Notes: generated by a model from the letters alone, not told the origin. A stretch of 14,752 bases of DNA from an uncultured Selenomonadaceae bacterium (GCA_905236665.1 CAJONF010000287.1:1-14752); one strand, 5' to 3'; counted from the first letter of the stretch, positions 1 through 8,640 are shown. Translations and numbers: made by a program.

Positions 1-3000
1 AGCGGCGGCTCCGACGGAATAACCATAGCGAATTCATCAGGAACAATTACAATCGGCGATATAGATTCGGGCGAAACTTTCAAAATCGGCGATTATACTT
101 ATACCATGCTCAGTAACGGCAGATTGCAGAGGAAAGATAATAATAGCGTTGTAACCATGTGGAACAGCGCGGCTTTTGCTACGGACGGCGCGTCCACTGC
201 TTTAACTGCTCTTAACACCGAAAGTAACTGGAACGAAGTAATTGAGATTGAAAACAACACCTTGACGATTGCTACAGATACGGTTAGTCAATCTAGCACG
301 TCGTATATGGTTTTAAAAGGCGACCCGACAAAAATTTATGGTACCTTAGCGCGGGACAATAACGGCTATACACTCAACACCAATGAGCATACTGAAAATA
401 CTGAATTAACGTCTGTGACAATTAGTGATAAATTAACAGTTAATTTCCCTGCCGCTTTTCTTAATAAAACTATTTCGGCGGGCGGGGCTACTTTTTATGT
501 CACAACTTCTGCAAATTCTTACGCTGTAAATTATGGCGATACTGTCAGTGTAAGTACAGCCACCGCTATAACTTTAACGAGCGGCACTTTGACTTTGAGC
601 GACAGTTCACAGACAATCACCGCAGGTAGCACCGCAGTTACCGGCGTTACCGGCTCCGTCGTGGTTGCTTATAGTGATACCGACGGCTTGACAGTTAGCG
701 GAATAAATGCGGGCGAAAGCGTCAGCATTGGCGGCACGGTTTATTCTTTGACTAGCACTTCAGGCACTAACGGCTTAACAGTTAATGTTTCAGGTACCGC
801 CACGACGATTAGCGGGCTGGCAAGTGGTGACACCTTCACAATCGGTGGCACGGTTTACAAAATCACCGACGTTGCACTTTATAAACAAAGTGGCGATGAT
901 TATTTAATTTATAATGGCGACGTAAATATTTTAACTGCCACCGAGATAACTACTACGCAACTTGAAAATGGCTCTTGGGGAAATACTCTGCAGATTACGG
1001 ACGGCGCGTTGTCTATTGCGAGCAATACGTTAACCAGCGGCTCTGCTACAATCGTTAGCGACGACCTTAGTAAAATTTACGGCACGTTAAGCACGGACGG
1101 CACGACTTACACCTTAACCAAAACCGCCACTGCTCAAAAACCTACGGGCTTTTCATTTGCCGATTTAAATTCGGTTACAATCGCTAGCGGCGTATTAATT
1201 AATGTTGCTTCTGATTTTAAATCTCTTCCTTACACAGTGAACGGGGCGACAATTTCAAATATCGCTCTAGGTGATTCTGCTACAACTTTCACCGTCAACG
1301 CCACGAGCACGCCTATTCTTTCTGCTGATGTCACGAGTTTTACATTGGGCGCAGGTTCTGTTGCTCTGCAAACCAATCAGACCGTCACGGCAAGCGGACA
1401 TACCATAATTCCCACAACCGGCAATGTTAATGTCACTGTTAGCGGCACAACTGTTAGCGTCAGTGAATTGGATACCGGCGATAAATTGACGATTGATAAT
1501 GTTAATTACGAGATGACGGAAGCGGGCTTGTTAAACACCACGGCGGGGCAACAGCTCATTGTTATATCTGATAAAACCTATACAATCGGCAACACGAGCG
1601 GCAGAATTATCGCCACAACGGACGTAAACGCAACCACGCTTGACCTTACGAAAGAAACCGCATCTGCTGATATTTACGAGAGCATAACCGCACCTGTGAC
1701 TAAGCTGGCAACCCTAACCGTTTCGGGCGGCGTGTTCACTTTAAATCAAACTTCCAACAATAAAATCACCACGATTAATCTTGCTAAGAATACAAATTTT
1801 GTCGTTGACTTCGCCGCGACAATCAATGTTACCGACACCGCCACCGTCAATTCAAAAGTTTATAACGGTTCGGGAGCTTTGGTTATTAATTCTACTGCGA
1901 ACGATTCCACGCTTTATAGCGGCATAATTACCCTTAACACGATTAATCCTTCTGCCAAGGCAACCGCAGATGACACCGCTTTAACTGTCACAGGTACAAC
2001 TTCTATAACTGCCACGGCGGCGGACGGTAAATTTACCACGATTGCCGACCTTAACGCTAATGAAAGTTTCAGTTTTGGCGGCAACACTTACACGCAATAC
2101 ACGGCGGGCTTAACTACTGGTACGACCATTGCCACGAGCTTAAGACCTGGCACGCTCAACATCAGCGACCTTTCTAGTGCCGAATGGCTAGAATTTTTAG
2201 CGGCTACCGACGGTGTTCTTAACCTTAGCAACATTAGCAAAACCGCTTTGGTTTATGACGACACTAGCAATCCGACAAATCTTTTGGCGAATTTAACTAC
2301 GGAAAGCGGCACGTTAAACCTAAAAAGCATCGATAGCAAAACTACGGCTGAAGTTATCAAAACTATCCAAATTGGTAGCAGTGCTAACTTGACTGTAGAT
2401 TTTAAAACGCAGGTTAGCGCGCCCGCCGGTACCGTCACTGTTAATTCAGATGTTTACAGCGGCACAAGTTCTCTCGTCATAGATACAACCAGTTCTTCTT
2501 CCACACTTTATAGCGGCACTGTCACTCTCAATTCTACAAATTCTTCTGTCTACGCTACTAATGAAAATTCTGCTCTGTATGTTGATAGCGGCACAATTAA
2601 CGCCAATATTACCGCCGGAAAATTCACCTCCATTAGCAGTCTTGATAACGGCGATTCGTTTACTTATCGGGGCGTCACCTACACCAAAAGCAAACTCGGT
2701 TTGGTTCAAGACTCAACAGTCTGCACAGATTTAAATTCTTCCACGCTTGATCTTAGCAAATTGGACGACGCCACTTGGTCTTCATTCATTGCTCCGACTG
2801 ACGGCGAACTTAATCTCACCAAAGTCAATTCTAATTACGTTGTCTTTGACCATGTGACCAATCCTTCTAAGATTCTGGCGAACTTCACTATTTCCGGCTC
2901 TAATCTTTCCCTCAAAACTAATGGTAACAACGGCAAGCAAATTACCCTTGTCGATATCCCTAAAAATTCCACGCTCACGGTTGATTTCGCAACGCAGGTT

Positions 3001-6000
3001 AATGCGACGGGTTCTGTTAATGTGAACGGGAAAAGCTACTCGTCAACCGGCTCTATCCTCCTAAACACTACAGCTGATTCTTCTACGCTGACAACCGGCA
3101 CCGTCAATCTAAAGGGCGATGTTGTTAACACCACCGCCGGAAATGTTATCATTGCTACGGGCGGCGACGGCATTTCCGTTACGGCCACTGCTAATTCTGC
3201 TACAATCGGCGCATTGAATACCGGCGATACCTTCATGCTCGACGGCACTATTTATACAATCTCGGCTGTTGGTCCCGTCAAAGAAAATAAAATTTGGTCT
3301 GGTTCCGCTGATTATAAAAATGGTCTGACTGCCACCGAACTTGCCACCGATACAAATTGGTCTGGCACTGCCGCCGCTAAGAACGGCAAATTATCTATCG
3401 ATGCTAGCACACTCGCTGACGGTGAAAAAGTTATTCTCGTAGATACTGTTGACAGCCCAACAAAAATTTACGGCACATTGAGCAAATCAAATGGCACTTA
3501 CTCTTTGACAAACGGTTCAACTAAACTTTCTTCAATCACTGTGGACGGCGCGATTGTCGATGTTGACAGCGCACTTGCCGACGTTCCTATAACCACGATA
3601 AATTCTGATGATAGCGAAACCCTCTTCACTGTCACCGCTCCCGCTGATATTTTCACTGTTGACGCAACCGGCTTTGCACCAAAAATTTCCGACGTTACAA
3701 ATATCAATGTCACCAAAGGCGCGGTTAAATACGTTGAAGGCGAACTGGTTAAGCCGACAGGTTCCGACGACGTTTATATTTTAATTGATGACGGCACGCT
3801 TACTATCGGCAATGATAATCTAACTGTGGCGGGCTTGAAAAATTCTGCACAAGTTATCCCCGATTCGTCAGGCAATGTCAAATCCATTTCTATTCCCACT
3901 CAGGGCGCAACATTCACTATCGGCGGCGTTATTTATACAACTCCTTCAGCCGGTGCTACACTCAATCACACCACAGCCGACGGCTGGTTCTTTGATAATT
4001 ATTCACTTACCCAATACAACGTCACTATCAATGCGGACGGCACTGCCAGTGTTGACGCGGGCATTAAACGTAGCGACGTTATCAGCTCTTGGAGCGGCAA
4101 CACTCTGAAATTAAATACCTTGCCCGTAAATGTCATTAATAAAAATTCTGCCGCAGTTAAAGTTACAAATGCGGGCTCAACTTTGGTAGAAAATCTCCCG
4201 ACGATTGACAGCGCAATCTTTTCAACCGGCGGCGTTTCTATCAACGATTTAAATAACGTCAACGGTGCGATATTTACTCTGGGCGCAGGACAAATTTTAA
4301 GCGCGAACAATTCTTCTCTCACTGCCGATTCTGCTTGTAAAGTCACAATCACCGACAGCATTTTGAGCGTCAAAGGCACCGGCGCGGCTGTAACCCCCAA
4401 GGGCGTCACGATTAATCTTGCAAACAGCGACGCGATTAAGATTAACGACATGACGTTCAGCGGCGCGGGCACCGTTGCTGTAGATACGGCGGGAGCAATG
4501 ATTTTAAATGGCGTAGTCAAAGTTGACGATAAGACAATCAGCACCGACGTTGCCACGGCGATAACTCCCATTGCGCAGGGCGTGCAAGTCGGCTCTGCTA
4601 CTTTGACTGTCACGGGCGACGAGGGCGGCTATCAAATAAACATTGACGACGGCGCGGTTAGCGGCTTAGAAAAAATCGGCTCTTCAAGCGGCGTCACGGT
4701 TAGCGGACTGCAAAACGCTACGATTAAAACCGATAAAGCCAGTTCGCTCACTGTCGACAAAACTTTTACGGCGAATGGCAACGCAACTTACACCGTAGCA
4801 CAAGGCAAAATCGTTTCTGCGAATTTGAACGGCACATTGAGCGGCGACTTTAGCGGCGGTGTTAATATCAATGGCGACGCGCTAACTGTCACGGGCGGCA
4901 ATGTCACTGTCACGGCGGACGACACCGGCATTACAAAAATCACGGCGGCGGCTGGCACTTATAGCATTAACGGCAAAACTTACACCAACTACGACGCGGC
5001 GACCTTCCTAATCGCGGACAACAAAGTTACTGGTGCACAGACTAGCGGCACTTTGACGATCGCGCAGGACGAGACGAGTTTTACATTCAACGGCGAAACT
5101 TTAATCCTTGCTGATGTTAAAGCTCCAACGACGGTTGCAACGACTTCGGCGGGAATCACTGTTTACAGCGCGGGCAATGCCACAGTAAACGATAAGCCGC
5201 TGACAATTAACGGCACGGATTATAACGTCCTTGTTAAGGGCGGCGAACTGCTCAAAGTCGAAAACATGATGAGCGGCGCGACAATTAATCTTGCTCCGGA
5301 TATTACGTTGACCACCGCGCAGAATGGCTCCTTTACATTCAACGCAGACGAATACAAAATTAATGACACGCTCGACAATTCGGTTGACTTCATCACCGAC
5401 GAGAATAGCCGCGTTAAAAACATTGCAAAATTTGCGGGCGAAGTTAGCGGTACGTTCGACGACCTGGAAATTAACGGCAAGTACATCGACACGAACAAAG
5501 AAGTTACACTCACCAGCGACGGTAAAAATATCACGGGCATTGCGGGTTTAACGGACGGCGCAGAAATTGAAGGCGAGCTCTCCGTTGCGTCAATGGAAAT
5601 TCCTGAAGGCTCCGTCACGATAAACGGCAATTCTTATCAGCTTAAAGACGATAGCTCCGTTACGATAAGCGGCGGCGGAAAAGTTATTAACGGTCTGGAC
5701 GAAGGCGGCGTTCTCACAATCAGCGAGGGCGGGCTTTACACCATTAACGGCACGCTGTTTAATGTTCAAGACGGTGACAGTTTCAGCATAGATAAAGACG
5801 GTCTATACCGTGCTAACCCCGACGATCAGCCGATAAGCGAGAAAACTTTAGCTGAAGATATTTTAGACAAGAGCGAGAATTCAGCTTACGTTGACGAGGC
5901 GGGCGAACAGGTTATTGACCTTGCAGAAACGGGCAACGATTTAATTTTAATCGACAACCCCGAAGTAGCGGCAAGTATAAAAACCTCTGAAGGTTCTGAT

Positions 6001-7821
6001 AGCATAGTTGTTCGCCACGACGCAACCGCAACTGTTGACGTAGAAAATGGCGAACCGCTGATAATCGCCACGAGCGGTTCCGTTACTCTAGAAAATTTTG
6101 ACGACAATGCAGTTGTTCAGACTTATGATTATGTCAACATAGCCAGCGCGATAAAAGGTAATAATATAAAATTCGGCGACGGCGTGATGACTCTTGGTGA
6201 CGCGCAGATAACTTTTGATGACCAAGCAGAATACACCGGCGAAACTTTTGCTCACTTGAAAAACGCTACCGGTAGAGAGCAGGCAATAGCTTTCACACAC
6301 AGCGCGGGCGGTACGATTGACGTTAGCAACAGCACAGAAAATTATGTACTTAAAGGCAACTACCTGAACACCGATGCTGACTTGTCGAAATTTGGCGGCT
6401 CAAAATTGACGGGCGGCGCGGGTGAAGATACAGTCTTGGCGGGACAAGGTGACACTCTCAACGCGGGCGGCGGCTATAATCGCGTTTATCTGACAGATTC
6501 AAAACTGCGCGATATGAATATTGACGGCGCGACGATTATAATTGAGGATACGGGCGAAACTGTTGTTAATAATTTCAACATGGGCTACGATAAATCGGCG
6601 GACGCAGTGATTGTTGATGACGTTAGCGCGTTGAAATTCGATTACAGTTCGTTCAGGCTGGCTATGCACAGTGGCGACGCTGATCTAGTCTTCACCGACC
6701 CGATTAAGGAAGAAGATAATTCTTATCGGCTCAAACTTAGTGACGGCAAGAAAAATTATAATGCGGCTATTGCCAAGGACGGCTCGACACTAGACGTGGA
6801 CGACGACGATACCACCGACATTTTCTACGGCAAAGAGGCGGGCATAAACTTTAGCGAATACTCCGGCGCAGTTTCAATCAATTTGGGCAATGGCAACGGC
6901 ACAATCGGCGGTGCGGCAAAACAATTCCACGGCATAAACAAATTGACGGGCGGCGCAGGTAAAACAATGCTCACCGGTTCTGATGATAAAGATACTTTGA
7001 CGGCCGGTACAGGTAACACGACCCTGCGCGGCGGTGCAGGTAATGATTTACTCATTGGCAACACTTCAGAAGATAAGCAAGGCTCGACGATGTTCAGATT
7101 CTTTGCAGGTGATGAACGCGACACTATAGATAACTTTGACTTCATGACGGACGCAAGCGATAAAAATTCAGACATTATCAGAGTTAGTTCGGTAGACGAC
7201 GTAAGCAATGTTTATATTTACGGCAAAGACGTAATAATCGGCATAAATAACAGTGACACCGACTACTTGACGATAAGCAACGCCCGCGGCAAAGACTTCA
7301 AGATAAATCAGCTGATAGCCAAAGTAGACACGAATATAGAATACGACGGCTTTGCAAATTGTTATGTAGGCGTGGGCGATAAGCCGACCTTGACAGTGGG
7401 CGAGAATATGGGCGATGTTGATATCTGGCTGGGCGGCAATTTGGATAATCACGGCACTGTTTACGACGGCGGCATTGTTGTACTCGATGCCAGCAATGCG
7501 ACCGGCTCCAACACTTTGGCGGGTAATAAACTCGACAACTTGATAATCGGCGGCTCCGGACAAAATACTTTCCGCTACTACGAGGGCGCAGGTAACGACA
7601 CGATAACCGGTACGCACGACGGCGACTTTGTTGACATGAACGAAATCCACGCAGACGAAGTTATCAGCGCGAAAATCACCAACAGAGGAATCTATGCCAC
7701 AATGCAAGACGGCTCCCAGCTGATAATTCAAACCACTTCCGCGATTGAATACAGACTTTCTGACGCGACCTATATAGCTAACTATGAAACCGGCACATGG
7801 GAAACTAAAAGCAATGAGTAA
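1..7821 (+). CDS. Giant modular beta-rich surface/secreted protein with RTX-like C-terminus (5' partial)
   Basis: The frame is open from base 1 to the TAA at 7819-7821, giving 2606 visible residues. The first ATG, at 106, is internal: the codons before it encode the same repeat type as later, so the true start lies off the left edge. Composition is Ser/Thr/Asn/Gly/Asp/Ala-rich with very little Cys (I count three). Most of the protein is built from short beta segments around a recurring F-x-I-G-G-x-x-Y-like motif. Residues about 68-1355 form six homologous modules, residues about 1623-1924 an array of I-N-G hairpins, and residues about 2137-2538 contain degenerate RTX-type G-G-x-G-x-D repeats. 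From family knowledge, RTX repeats near the C-terminus suggest calcium binding and type I secretion; a role as adhesin or biofilm/S-layer-like matrix protein is inference. No autotransporter barrel, SLH domain or LPXTG anchor is visible. The gene converges with rnc and ends at a shared terminator. Confidence 0.85.
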   Translation, partial: SGGSDGITIANSSGTITIGDIDSGETFKIGDYTYTMLSNGRLQRKDNNSVVTMWNSAAFATDGASTALTALNTESNWNEVIEIENNTLTIATDTVSQSSTSYMVLKGDPTKIYGTLARDNNGYTLNTNEHTENTELTSVTISDKLTVNFPAAFLNKTISAGGATFYVTTSANSYAVNYGDTVSVSTATAITLTSGTLTLSDSSQTITAGSTAVTGVTGSVVVAYSDTDGLTVSGINAGESVSIGGTVYSLTSTSGTNGLTVNVSGTATTISGLASGDTFTIGGTVYKITDVALYKQSGDDYLIYNGDVNILTATEITTTQLENGSWGNTLQITDGALSIASNTLTSGSATIVSDDLSKIYGTLSTDGTTYTLTKTATAQKPTGFSFADLNSVTIASGVLINVASDFKSLPYTVNGATISNIALGDSATTFTVNATSTPILSADVTSFTLGAGSVALQTNQTVTASGHTIIPTTGNVNVTVSGTTVSVSELDTGDKLTIDNVNYEMTEAGLLNTTAGQQLIVISDKTYTIGNTSGRIIATTDVNATTLDLTKETASADIYESITAPVTKLATLTVSGGVFTLNQTSNNKITTINLAKNTNFVVDFAATINVTDTATVNSKVYNGSGALVINSTANDSTLYSGIITLNTINPSAKATADDTALTVTGTTSITATAADGKFTTIADLNANESFSFGGNTYTQYTAGLTTGTTIATSLRPGTLNISDLSSAEWLEFLAATDGVLNLSNISKTALVYDDTSNPTNLLANLTTESGTLNLKSIDSKTTAEVIKTIQIGSSANLTVDFKTQVSAPAGTVTVNSDVYSGTSSLVIDTTSSSSTLYSGTVTLNSTNSSVYATNENSALYVDSGTINANITAGKFTSISSLDNGDSFTYRGVTYTKSKLGLVQDSTVCTDLNSSTLDLSKLDDATWSSFIAPTDGELNLTKVNSNYVVFDHVTNPSKILANFTISGSNLSLKTNGNNGKQITLVDIPKNSTLTVDFATQVNATGSVNVNGKSYSSTGSILLNTTADSSTLTTGTVNLKGDVVNTTAGNVIIATGGDGISVTATANSATIGALNTGDTFMLDGTIYTISAVGPVKENKIWSGSADYKNGLTATELATDTNWSGTAAAKNGKLSIDASTLADGEKVILVDTVDSPTKIYGTLSKSNGTYSLTNGSTKLSSITVDGAIVDVDSALADVPITTINSDDSETLFTVTAPADIFTVDATGFAPKISDVTNINVTKGAVKYVEGELVKPTGSDDVYILIDDGTLTIGNDNLTVAGLKNSAQVIPDSSGNVKSISIPTQGATFTIGGVIYTTPSAGATLNHTTADGWFFDNYSLTQYNVTINADGTASVDAGIKRSDVISSWSGNTLKLNTLPVNVINKNSAAVKVTNAGSTLVENLPTIDSAIFSTGGVSINDLNNVNGAIFTLGAGQILSANNSSLTADSACKVTITDSILSVKGTGAAVTPKGVTINLANSDAIKINDMTFSGAGTVAVDTAGAMILNGVVKVDDKTISTDVATAITPIAQGVQVGSATLTVTGDEGGYQINIDDGAVSGLEKIGSSSGVTVSGLQNATIKTDKASSLTVDKTFTANGNATYTVAQGKIVSANLNGTLSGDFSGGVNINGDALTVTGGNVTVTADDTGITKITAAAGTYSINGKTYTNYDAATFLIADNKVTGAQTSGTLTIAQDETSFTFNGETLILADVKAPTTVATTSAGITVYSAGNATVNDKPLTINGTDYNVLVKGGELLKVENMMSGATINLAPDITLTTAQNGSFTFNADEYKINDTLDNSVDFITDENSRVKNIAKFAGEVSGTFDDLEINGKYIDTNKEVTLTSDGKNITGIAGLTDGAEIEGELSVASMEIPEGSVTINGNSYQLKDDSSVTISGGGKVINGLDEGGVLTISEGGLYTINGTLFNVQDGDSFSIDKDGLYRANPDDQPISEKTLAEDILDKSENSAYVDEAGEQVIDLAETGNDLILIDNPEVAASIKTSEGSDSIVVRHDATATVDVENGEPLIIATSGSVTLENFDDNAVVQTYDYVNIASAIKGNNIKFGDGVMTLGDAQITFDDQAEYTGETFAHLKNATGREQAIAFTHSAGGTIDVSNSTENYVLKGNYLNTDADLSKFGGSKLTGGAGEDTVLAGQGDTLNAGGGYNRVYLTDSKLRDMNIDGATIIIEDTGETVVNNFNMGYDKSADAVIVDDVSALKFDYSSFRLAMHSGDADLVFTDPIKEEDNSYRLKLSDGKKNYNAAIAKDGSTLDVDDDDTTDIFYGKEAGINFSEYSGAVSINLGNGNGTIGGAAKQFHGINKLTGGAGKTMLTGSDDKDTLTAGTGNTTLRGGAGNDLLIGNTSEDKQGSTMFRFFAGDERDTIDNFDFMTDASDKNSDIIRVSSVDDVSNVYIYGKDVIIGINNSDTDYLTISNARGKDFKINQLIAKVDTNIEYDGFANCYVGVGDKPTLTVGENMGDVDIWLGGNLDNHGTVYDGGIVVLDASNATGSNTLAGNKLDNLIIGGSGQNTFRYYEGAGNDTITGTHDGDFVDMNEIHADEVISAKITNRGIYATMQDGSQLIIQTTSAIEYRLSDATYIANYETGTWETKSNE
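202..930 (+). repeat. Module 1 of giant protein superrepeat
   Basis: About 243 residues. It opens with a segment around a Trp codon at 229, followed by N-x-L-T-I and K-I-Y-G-T-L (331-348). It closes with two copies of the hairpin motif, V-S-I-G-G-T-V-Y (from 721) and F-T-I-G-G-T-V-Y (from 835). The same order of landmarks recurs in the next five modules. The hairpin at 79-108 is the end of an earlier module that runs off the left edge. Confidence 0.7.
931..1635 (+). repeat. Module 2 of giant protein superrepeat
   Basis: About 235 residues. It starts with L-T-A-T-E, has a Trp at 976, a D-G-A-L-S-I strand and K-I-Y-G-T-L at 1072-1089, and ends with the hairpin variant L-T-I-D-N-V-N-Y at 1486. 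The start matches module 6 (L-T-A-T-E-L) very closely, so modules 2 and 6 are nearest relatives despite lying about 2.4 kb apart. Confidence 0.7.
1636..2151 (+). repeat. Module 3 of giant protein superrepeat (short form)
   Basis: About 172 residues. It begins T-L-D-L-T-K and ends with the hairpin F-S-F-G-G-N-T-Y at 2068. It shares the V-D-F and S-T-L-Y-S-G landmarks with modules 4 and 5, but lacks the early Trp segment. This explains why it is about 25 residues shorter than they are. Confidence 0.7.
2152..2742 (+). repeat. Module 4 of giant protein superrepeat
   Basis: About 197 residues. It begins T-L-N-I-S-D-L with Trp at 2185, then T-D-G-V-L-N-L, N-P-T-N-L-L-A-N-L, L-T-V-D-F and S-T-L-Y-S-G. 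It ends at the hairpin F-T-Y-R-G-V-T-Y (2659). It is collinear with module 5 almost throughout, so the pair looks like a relatively recent tandem duplication. Confidence 0.75.
2743..3324 (+). repeat. Module 5 of giant protein superrepeat
   Basis: About 194 residues. It begins T-L-D-L-S-K-L with Trp at 2776, then T-D-G-E-L-N-L, N-P-S-K-I-L-A-N-F, L-T-V-D-F-A-T-Q-V and S-T-L-T-T-G. It ends at F-M-L-D-G-T-I-Y (3232). It bridges the two subfamilies: its front half resembles module 4, and its N-P-S-K-I segment aligns with the P-T-K-I-Y-G-T-L of modules 1, 2 and 6. Confidence 0.75.
3325..4062 (+). repeat. Module 6 of giant protein superrepeat
   Basis: About 240 residues. It begins L-T-A-T-E-L with Trp at 3358, then N-G-K-L-S-I, K-I-Y-G-T-L (3463-3480) and a hairpin F-T-I-G-G-V-I-Y at 3913. 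The right boundary is approximate. A decayed seventh start may follow, since a Trp with S-G-N-T-L-K-L occurs from 4090, after which the pattern dissolves. Confidence 0.65.
4867..5772 (+). repeat. Array of I/F-N-G hairpin units in giant protein
   Basis: Eight occurrences of a [IF]-N-[GA] turn, most followed by x-x-Y/L, have their I/F codon at 4867, 4966, 5086, 5206, 5338, 5470, 5620 and 5743. Spacings are 33, 40, 40, 44, 44, 50 and 41 residues. The unit resembles the hairpin that ends each upstream module, with N-G in place of G-G. A stacked beta structure is a reasonable inference; no named domain was recognised. Confidence 0.65.
6409..7614 (+). other. Degenerate RTX-like calcium-binding repeat region
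   Basis: There are three clusters. At 6409-6480, T-G-G-A-G-E-D-T-V-L-A-G is followed by two glycine-rich turns. At 6943-7068 there are several nonapeptide-like units, the best being G-G-A-G-N-D-L-L-I. At 7510-7614, G-G-S-G-Q-N-T-F and G-A-G-N-D-T-I-T occur. These match the RTX consensus G-G-x-G-x-D-x-hydrophobic-x loosely, and only a few units keep the calcium-binding Asp. Such repeats usually fold on binding calcium after type I export, with the uncleaved export signal in the last ~60 residues. Whether that holds here is inference. Confidence 0.65.
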
Positions 7822-7836
7822 TTCGTAATGCGTAAT
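7819..7836 (+). repeat. Heptanucleotide tandem repeat TAATNCG at giant gene stop
   Basis: TAATTCG (7819-7825), TAATGCG (7826-7832) and a partial TAAT (7833-7836) are in tandem. The first three bases are the stop codon of the giant gene. This is one of three period-7 arrays in the window, each with a different unit. Confidence 0.6.
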
Positions 7837-7838
7837 AA

Positions 7839-7875
7839 AAAAAGGATTAGGAGAAAATTTTTCCTAATCCTTTTT
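7839..7875. terminator. Bidirectional intrinsic terminator shared by convergent genes
   Basis: A perfect 14-bp inverted repeat (7839-7852 with 7862-7875) encloses a 9-nt loop. It contains a G/C-bearing core (GGATTAGG) flanked by five A on the left and five T on the right. On the + strand the U run is the distal arm of the stem. On the - strand the stem is followed by seven T in a row (complement of 7837-7843, overlapping the stem). It sits between the giant gene stop and the end of rnc and can serve both. The last three rnc sense codons and its TAG stop lie within the right arm. Confidence 0.85.
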
Positions 7876-8640
7876 AGTTTGCAATTCACCGAGTTTTTGA
7901 AGAGCCATTCGGGCGGCTTCTTGTTCAGCGGCTTTTTTACTGCGCCCGACGCCGCGTCCAAAGTTTTTTCCGTTAATAATCACCGCCGTTTCAAAAGTTC
8001 TCATATGGTCGGGACCGCTCGCGCTGATTTGTTTATAAAAAATTTTTTGCAACGGTTGACGCTGAATAACTTCCTGCAATTTGCTTTTGTAATCTTTTGG
8101 AATACCGGTAATTTTTACGTGCTCGAATTCGCTCGCAAATTGACGGAAAACAAAATCGCGAGCAACTTCCCAGCCTTTGTCAAGATAAATCGCGGCGATG
8201 ACAGCTTCCAAGGCGTCCTCAAGATTGGAATCACGACCACGCGAATTTTCCATTTCCGTATGACCGAGCAGGAGCAGATCTTCCAAACCAATTTTATCAG
8301 CAACTCGCGTTAATGTTGATTGGCGCACGACTCCCGAACGAGTTTTAGTCAGCTCGCCTTCCTTTAGATGTTGGAAATGCTCAAAAAGATAGGTAGCCGC
8401 CGCCAAACCTAACACTGCGTCGCCTAAAAATTCTAGCCGCTCATTATATTTTATGGGCGGGTCAAATTCTTTTGAATAGGATTTGTGCGTTAAAGCAATA
8501 TGCAACGTTTCAAGGTTTGAAAATTTTACGCCAATCTTTTTCGCAAATTTTTCTAATGCTGTACGCCGCTTGTCAGTTAAAATATCGTCAACGCAAATCT
8601 CACCTTCGGGCTCCTCAAAAATTTTTTCGTCTATAGTCAA
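7864..8640 (-). CDS. rnc: Ribonuclease III
   Basis: Cuts double-stranded RNA, in rRNA maturation and in turnover of structured or antisense-paired mRNA. I chose the TTG at 8640-8638 (258 residues) because GAGGTGA stands 5 nt upstream; a longer frame would run back into yrbL. The endonuclease domain (about residues 25-160) has the family signature N-E-R-L-E-F-L-G-D at 66-74, with catalytic E70 and D74. The second acidic pair lies in the E-D-A-L-E-A-V-I-A-A-I-Y-L-D segment (D142, E145). A dsRNA-binding domain fills about 182-254, ending in the typical K-K-A-A-E-Q-E-A-A motif. Length and domain order are normal. It is the last gene of the leftward series, 17 nt after yrbL; its stop is inside the shared terminator. 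An in-frame GTG at 8649 is a less likely start, since it overlaps that ribosome binding site. Confidence 0.95.
   Translation of the reverse strand: MTIDEKIFEEPEGEICVDDILTDKRRTALEKFAKKIGVKFSNLETLHIALTHKSYSKEFDPPIKYNERLEFLGDAVLGLAAATYLFEHFQHLKEGELTKTRSGVVRQSTLTRVADKIGLEDLLLLGHTEMENSRGRDSNLEDALEAVIAAIYLDKGWEVARDFVFRQFASEFEHVKITGIPKDYKSKLQEVIQRQPLQKIFYKQISASGPDHMRTFETAVIINGKNFGRGVGRSKKAAEQEAARMALQKLGELQTKKD

Noticed and set aside
106..108. ATG as start of the giant gene
   Set aside because: The frame is open to base 1 and the codons before the ATG encode the same hairpin repeat as the rest of the protein; no ribosome binding site precedes it.
3999..4613. 204-codon open frame on the - strand
   Set aside because: It is antisense to the repetitive giant gene, with low-complexity Val/Ala/Leu/Thr content that mirrors the sense repeats, and has no recognisable domain.
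7168..7731. 187-codon open frame on the - strand
   Set aside because: Shadow of the RTX-like region on the opposite strand; composition follows the sense codons.
1..7821. S-layer or autotransporter protein
   Set aside because: No SLH motifs and no C-terminal beta-barrel signature ending in an aromatic residue; RTX-like repeats fit better, though the N-terminus is unseen.
7828..8313. 161-codon open frame on the + strand
   Set aside because: It is antisense to rnc, whose catalytic and RNA-binding motifs are intact, and it would run through the terminator stem.
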